Positions 40,056 through 44,207 of a stretch of DNA of 44,207 nucleotides are shown in pieces. The notes beneath the pieces are model-generated. The model was not told where the DNA came from and did not search any database. It was given only the letters and a program-made list of their open reading frames with translations. This DNA is from RGIG5299 sp045588575 (GTDB lineage: Bacteria > Bacillota > Clostridia > Oscillospirales > RGIG5299). Location of the stretch: the NCBI GenBank assembly GCA_045588575.1, contig JAZNEJ010000010.1, positions 1-44,207 of the forward strand, written 5' to 3'. Each line of letters opens with the position of its first letter. Within the stretch, counting starts at the first letter, position 1. A program made the translations under genes and the position numbers.

Positions 40056-40559
40056 ATGAACGATTTGAGAAATGGAATTATTGATATAAACGGTTTCTTA
40101 CTTGAGCCCACCACTACAATCGAAGATATGGAAGAATATTTTGGTATGCCTGGCATAAGAAAGGGCATTTGTTGTAATTTCACGCTCAATGAACAAACCT
40201 TTATAAATAACGGGCTTGAATTTAAAATAGATGTTTCGTTTGATGAAACAGTTGACGAAGTGAAATTATATCCTCAAATTCCCGAATTGATTTCTAAATA
40301 TAAGGTTCGTGAGGTTATTGGCGGTTTAGCTCACGAGCAAATCACATGCGATATAGACAATGATTTAGCATATTTCAAGGAGGTTCGTGCCGTTTTAGAT
40401 GAGTGGCTTGAAAAACAACTTGGAGAACCTACTTTTTGTGATTGCGATTGTACAGAATACAGTTTTAAAAACGTCTTCATATATACTTGTGCTTATGAAG
40501 AAAACGGCCGCAGTTTGTGGATTCACGGTGGTTGTCTTAAAATATCTTATGAGGATTAA
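40056..40559 (+). CDS. Element protein of unknown function
   Basis: This 167-residue acidic protein (start MNDLRNGIIDINGFLLEPTT) alternates strands and helices. It contains a Cys cluster FCDCDCTEYS near the C-terminus and ends HGGCLKISYED. The ATG at 40056 has AAGGAG eight bases upstream, inside the preceding gene. No family is recognised. The architecture (small, acidic, single domain) is compatible with an immunity or accessory protein, but nothing proves it. Confidence 0.55.
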   Translation: MNDLRNGIIDINGFLLEPTTTIEDMEEYFGMPGIRKGICCNFTLNEQTFINNGLEFKIDVSFDETVDEVKLYPQIPELISKYKVREVIGGLAHEQITCDIDNDLAYFKEVRAVLDEWLEKQLGEPTFCDCDCTEYSFKNVFIYTCAYEENGRSLWIHGGCLKISYED

Positions 40560-40564
40560 CTATT

Positions 40565-41545
40565 ATGCATTATAATCCAAATCAAAATAATGTGGCTTTT
40601 AATCAATCCTTTCAAGGTATTGACACTTCATTACCAAGAGCCAAACAAGAAGAAACTCCTTATCCTGCCGTAGATCGTCTTCGTAATGCTACCATTAACG
40701 ATGACTTTATCTATTTATCAACCACCGACCGTCAGCATGAATGCTATAAAAACGGCAACATAGCATCAAGTGACGATTACACTTCTTTCTCAGGCTATTT
40801 CACAAGTGAGGCTACAGCTAAAAACAGAATAAATCAAGATGGGACCTTTGATGCATATAGCTTTCATCGTGACCTATGCGTAGCGCCAACCCGTCATGCT
40901 ACGGAATCCGATGAGCTTATGGATAAGCGCCATTTAGACTATTTTTATATAGACAGAGATAGAATGGAACAAATATACGGCACACGCGATTTTAACGCTG
41001 CTATTGGAAAATGCTCAAAAAACAATCATTTTGGCCCGGATGGCGGAGACCAAGGATATAACGCCTTTTTGACTGAACTGTATAATAACGGTTGTTTGAA
41101 ATATGCAGGAACATACGATGCCGATCCCGCAAGCACTCTTAAATTTCGTGATGAATACGAAGAAATGTGCAAATACCGTAAAAATAAGTGTAGCGCCATA
41201 ATGTCCGGAGAATCCTCTCGCGACGTTCAAAAAATTGGATATCCATTAGATTCTCGTTGCCACAAAAGCACGTCGTTTGATAGCGAAATATATCCTACCA
41301 AAAAGGCATTAAATGAGCATTATGGGGAATATACCCCTTCATATAACAGCACCCTTGCGGAATCCACTAACGAAAACGATCGCAAGTTTTCACAACCACA
41401 AAGTTCTAACAATTCTTCTGATCCTAATGGCAAAATAGATACAAACACCACTGATGGCTTTTATGATGCCAAAATATCAGCTGCAAGTAATTCTTCTTTG
41501 GTTGAACAAGGCATTGAAAAAACAACCACCGGATTTAATATGTAA
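40565..41545 (+). CDS. Asn/Ser-rich element protein next to the ATPase
   Basis: This 326-residue protein has no membrane segment and no signal peptide. The middle (residues ~85-225) looks folded and conserved: FHRDLCVAPTRHATESDELM, DYFYIDRDRMEQIYGTRDFN, HFGPDGGDQGYNAFLTELY. The last 90 residues are low in complexity (SSNNSSDPNG, SAASNSSL) and likely disordered. It sits 12 bases before the VirD4-like ATPase. A disordered tail on a soluble protein next to a coupling-type ATPase could mean a transported substrate or an adaptor, but this is inference. The family is unknown to me. Confidence 0.55.
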   Translation: MHYNPNQNNVAFNQSFQGIDTSLPRAKQEETPYPAVDRLRNATINDDFIYLSTTDRQHECYKNGNIASSDDYTSFSGYFTSEATAKNRINQDGTFDAYSFHRDLCVAPTRHATESDELMDKRHLDYFYIDRDRMEQIYGTRDFNAAIGKCSKNNHFGPDGGDQGYNAFLTELYNNGCLKYAGTYDADPASTLKFRDEYEEMCKYRKNKCSAIMSGESSRDVQKIGYPLDSRCHKSTSFDSEIYPTKKALNEHYGEYTPSYNSTLAESTNENDRKFSQPQSSNNSSDPNGKIDTNTTDGFYDAKISAASNSSLVEQGIEKTTTGFNM

Positions 41546-41557
41546 AAGGTAATTAAT

Positions 41558-42880
41558 ATGAATAACGATAGAAAACAAAAAAGCAGCGTTTTGTTTGGCG
41601 ATAGCCTTATGGATACAGCGCCAATTATAAGTGCCACTAACCCTATTTGTACTCTTAACGGCATTTCTCCTGCCGGAACCCCCGCCAATATTCCTTTGGA
41701 TAAAGATATTCTAAGCAAACATTTAATGTTTCTTGGAAGCATTGGCACAGGCAAATCCAATACGTTTTATCACATAATATCTCAACTTCAAGATAAAATG
41801 TCTGAAAATGATGTTATGATTATTTTCGATACCAAGGGCGATTTCTATAAAGAGTTTTACCGTCCCGGTGACGTAGTTATCAGTAACGATGATAAAGCTA
41901 CCGGAGGCAATGGTCCTGATTATTGGAATATTTTTAACGAGATTGATTCCGATGCTCGTGAAATTGAGACTGTAATTGAAATCTCCAAGGCGCTTTTTGC
42001 CGAGGCTTGTGAAAAAACCAATCAAATTTTCTTCCCGAATGCCGCAAAAGACTTGTTTATGGCTTGTTTGTTGCATTTTCTACGTTCGGTTCCTCGTGAA
42101 TATTGTTCCAATAAACACTTGGTTCACCATATTCACTCGTCAACCTCTGCGGATATGCGCAATATGTTAAACGCATATGACGATTTAAAAGCAATGCAAA
42201 GCTACATATCTATTGATGAGTCTCCGCAAACTCAAGGCGTATTATCTGAGCTGCAACAGGTTGTTCGTGAAGTGTTTATTGGCAACTTTGCCTATGGCGG
42301 TACGTTATCGTTGCGCGATTTAGTAAGAAAAAAGGGCGGTAAGCGCGTATTTATTGAATACGACCTAAGCATAGGAAATATGCTTTCGCCTATTTACAGC
42401 CTGATGTTTGACCTTGCTATAAAAGAGGCACTGAGCAGAAACAGAAGCGAGGGTAACGTTTATTTCATTACCGATGAGTTTAAATTGCTTCCGCATTTAA
42501 ACCACATTGACGATGCCGTAAACTTCGGCAGAAGCCTCGGTATCAAATTTATGATCGGCGTGCAGAACGTCGAGCAGATATATGATAATTACGGAGAAGA
42601 ACGCGCCCGAAGCATAATGTCGGGTTTTTCAACTTCAGTTTGCTTCCGTGTAAACGATGCCAAATCTCGCGAATATATACAAGGATTGTTTGGCAAAAAT
42701 CAAAAATTGGATTCATATATGCCTACGTTGGCAACCAAAGGACGAATTGAAAGCCAGCGCGAAGGCAACGTTGTGGAGGATTGGGATATTTCCAGGCTTC
42801 GCATAGGCGAGGCTATTATTGGTCTTCCCGGATATGAGCCGTTTATATTCAAATTTGACGAATACAAGAAAAAGAATTAG
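41558..42880 (+). CDS. Soluble VirD4/TraG-like P-loop ATPase
   Basis: This 440-residue protein has Walker A GSIGTGKS (60-67), the strand-plus-DTKGD element of coupling proteins (IIFDTKGDFYKEF), Walker B ITDEFKLLPHL (D306, E307), and GVQNVEQIYDNYG as in the TraM/TraG recognition core. VirD4/TraG proteins form hexamers that pump DNA or protein into a type IV secretion channel. The usual N-terminal membrane anchor is missing: residues 1-50 are polar. It may use another membrane protein of the module as anchor. No relaxase or secretion-channel gene is in view. Confidence 0.8.
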   Translation: MNNDRKQKSSVLFGDSLMDTAPIISATNPICTLNGISPAGTPANIPLDKDILSKHLMFLGSIGTGKSNTFYHIISQLQDKMSENDVMIIFDTKGDFYKEFYRPGDVVISNDDKATGGNGPDYWNIFNEIDSDAREIETVIEISKALFAEACEKTNQIFFPNAAKDLFMACLLHFLRSVPREYCSNKHLVHHIHSSTSADMRNMLNAYDDLKAMQSYISIDESPQTQGVLSELQQVVREVFIGNFAYGGTLSLRDLVRKKGGKRVFIEYDLSIGNMLSPIYSLMFDLAIKEALSRNRSEGNVYFITDEFKLLPHLNHIDDAVNFGRSLGIKFMIGVQNVEQIYDNYGEERARSIMSGFSTSVCFRVNDAKSREYIQGLFGKNQKLDSYMPTLATKGRIESQREGNVVEDWDISRLRIGEAIIGLPGYEPFIFKFDEYKKKN

Positions 42881-42891
42881 GAGAATTAAAA

Positions 42892-44052
42892 ATGAAATAC
42901 TGTGAACACTGCGGTAATAAAATACCGTTATTTCAAAAATGCACCTGTGAGGCTGCGCAAAAGCAGCAAGGAACTGCAGGCGAAAAACACAAGCCTGAAA
43001 AAACGGCAACTATAGCACTTATATTTGCGGCGCTTTTAATACCGATTTTAATTGTTCTTTCGATTTCATCAACGATAAATACTTTTGATTATGTAGAAGT
43101 TCGTTTTTATGGCCCTTCCGGTTTTGGATTGGTTGATGTCTCAATCGATAAGAAAGCTCTTGTTGAGCGAATTATAGGCGAAGCTCCGAGTGAAACCAAT
43201 TTTCAGGAATATATCAAATGGGAAATGCAATATAACGAATACGCCAACGCTATATCGTATACTTGTGATAAAACAGACGATTTGAGTAATGGCGATAGCG
43301 TTACCGTTACAATAACCGCCACAGGAATTGCCGCCTCAAAAATCAAAAGCGAAAGCAAAACATTTAAGGTTGAAAATTTGGTTATACTCCAATCTGTAGA
43401 TGTCTTTAAGGATGTTGAATTTAAATTTGACGGGGTTAGCGGTTCTGCATCTTTGAAAATAAAAAACAACTCTGAAAACTTATTTGCTCAAGAGTGTAGA
43501 TTATCAGCAGATAATCGCTACAACCTCAAAAACGGTGATACTATAACCATTACCTTAGAATATGATTTAGACGATGCCCTCAGTTTTAATTCTGTGCCCA
43601 AAGAAACCGTTAAAACAATAACCGTTTCAGGTTTACCTTCTTATATGACGGATATTTCTCAATTACCCACAGATGATACGCTGAAAAACATTGCAGAAGA
43701 GTTTTTAAATAACACTCAAACTTCCAAAGAAGACGATTGGTTGTTCTCATATTCCGATTTTAATTATTATAAAACTTGGTTTTTAAAAACAAAAGCAGAT
43801 GCTCGATATCCTGAATATGATGAAAACTGTTTAATTTTTTGCGTAAGCTATAAAGAATATGTATATGGAGAATACAATAAAACGGTTTATTATTTACGCG
43901 GATTTAGAGATGTTGTAGTACATCCTGACGGCTCGGTAATTTTAGATTATGACGATAGTCATAAGGCGGGTTCTTTTTCAAATGAAGCAAGCGCCATTGA
44001 AAATTGGGAAGAAGATTACGTTGTAACAGAGGTCTTTTTCGAAATAGAATAG
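42892..44052 (+). CDS. Zinc-ribbon membrane protein with tandem Ig-like repeats
   Basis: This 386-residue protein starts with a zinc ribbon CEHCGNKIPLFQKCTC, close in layout to the one at 39076. A charged linker, one membrane helix (TIALIFAALLIPILIVLSI, residues ~38-56) and an extracellular part follow. That part contains two similar Ig-like units, FDYVEVRFYGPSGFGLVDV to FKVENL and FKDVEFKFDGVSGSASLKI to ITVSGL. The C-terminal domain ends DYVVTEVFFEIE. It resembles zinc-ribbon/TcaA-like envelope proteins of Bacillota. GGAGAATT precedes the ATG. Confidence 0.65.
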   Translation: MKYCEHCGNKIPLFQKCTCEAAQKQQGTAGEKHKPEKTATIALIFAALLIPILIVLSISSTINTFDYVEVRFYGPSGFGLVDVSIDKKALVERIIGEAPSETNFQEYIKWEMQYNEYANAISYTCDKTDDLSNGDSVTVTITATGIAASKIKSESKTFKVENLVILQSVDVFKDVEFKFDGVSGSASLKIKNNSENLFAQECRLSADNRYNLKNGDTITITLEYDLDDALSFNSVPKETVKTITVSGLPSYMTDISQLPTDDTLKNIAEEFLNNTQTSKEDDWLFSYSDFNYYKTWFLKTKADARYPEYDENCLIFCVSYKEYVYGEYNKTVYYLRGFRDVVVHPDGSVILDYDDSHKAGSFSNEASAIENWEEDYVVTEVFFEIE

Positions 44053-44123
44053 ACAATAATAAAAAAGAATCTACTAAAAAACAGAAAGTAAGCAAGCTTT
44101 TTATCAAAATTGTTGATAAAAAT

Positions 44124-44184
44124 ACTCTGCAATATTCCCTCTGGCAATTGGAGCCTTATAGGATTTATTGCAGAGTGTTTTTTT
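44124..44184 (+). terminator. Terminator of the rightward module
   Basis: A perfect 11-bp stem ACTCTGCAATA (44124-44134) with TATTGCAGAGT (44166-44176) is followed by a run of seven T residues. The loop of 31 bases contains GGCAATTGGAGCC, which may form a second small hairpin. Just upstream is another hairpin, TTATCAA/TTGATAA (44101-44119). The tail of the window beyond it holds nothing further. Confidence 0.82.
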
Positions 44185-44207
44185 CTGTAGAGTTACAATA
44201 TTAACGT

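Larger units (their letters stand above)
31558..44207. mobile_element. Integrated mobile element, left part (right end not seen)
   Basis: From just after rsgA the sequence changes character. It holds excisionase-like DNA-binding proteins, YopX-like and HIRAN proteins, an array of very small genes, a tyrosine integrase and a VirD4/TraG-like ATPase. None of these belongs to the conserved housekeeping block, and the usual rpe-thiN neighbours of rsgA are missing. No relaxase, capsid, terminase or portal gene is in view, so it cannot be typed as conjugative element, phage or mobilizable island. No attachment repeats could be paired. The integrase at 37.8-38.9 kb, far inside, leaves open that two elements abut near 39 kb. 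Confidence 0.75.

Noticed and set aside
44004..44204. A short rightward frame at the end of the window
   Set aside because: It overlaps the end of the zinc-ribbon/Ig-like gene out of frame and runs into the terminator. It has no ribosome-binding site.
1..44207. CRISPR arrays, tRNA and rRNA genes, insertion sequences
   Set aside because: I scanned by eye for regularly spaced repeats, tRNA T-arm and CCA ends, rRNA blocks and transposase motifs, and saw none. A tool search could still find a tRNA I missed.

Overview
The window looks like the chromosome of a low-GC Gram-positive anaerobe (Bacillota, class Clostridia, probably an uncultured gut or rumen lineage). The evidence is A/T-rich sequence, strong GGAGG ribosome-binding sites, TTGACA-17-TATAAT promoters, a T-box leader, an ECF transporter core, and a housekeeping order close to that of Bacillus subtilis: yicC-remA-gmk-rpoZ-priA-def-fmt-rsmB-rlmN-prpC-prkC-rsgA. 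No species can be named from the sequence alone.

Region 1 (1-3.3 kb) is accessory. A leftward set holds a small ribbon-helix-helix (RHH) protein, a zinc-ribbon/J-domain protein, a membrane protein and a lipoprotein. It diverges from a second small RHH gene. The two divergent promoters each carry a palindrome with a shared CATCA-N-TGATG core. A rightward lipoprotein gene follows.

Region 2 (3.3-7.8 kb) starts with a T-box leader, complete with terminator, in front of an AMP-forming acyl-CoA synthetase. A separately promoted pair follows: an amidohydrolase-like protein and a rhamnulokinase-like FGGY kinase.

Region 3 (7.8-31.6 kb) is a dense rightward housekeeping block with many ATGA overlaps. 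It contains an rRNA-methyltransferase-like protein, the ECF transporter core (ecfA1-ecfA2-ecfT), truA, a propeller protein, a CvpA-like protein, pgsA, a ClpE-like unfoldase with an N-terminal zinc finger and a YfhO-like membrane protein. The conserved yicC to rsgA run then covers transcription and GMP supply, replication restart, N-terminal formylation and deformylation, rRNA methylation, PASTA kinase/phosphatase signalling and ribosome assembly. Compared with B. subtilis, coaBC is missing between rpoZ and priA, a zinc metallopeptidase lies between fmt and rsmB, and rpe-thiN do not follow rsgA.

Region 4 (31.6 kb to the right edge) is an integrated mobile element whose right end is not visible. 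It carries two paralogous excisionase-like DNA-binding proteins, a YopX-like protein, a strongly promoted and terminated ~300-nt structured RNA region, and a HIRAN-domain protein. It also holds a tandem paralog pair, a VapD-like gene with two in-frame stops, and an array of very small genes joined by a repeated stop/ribosome-binding-site junction. A leftward tyrosine integrase comes next, followed by five rightward genes. These encode two zinc-ribbon membrane proteins, two unknown proteins and a soluble VirD4/TraG-like ATPase. The structured RNA, the minigene array and the ATPase module are the best candidates for something undescribed.
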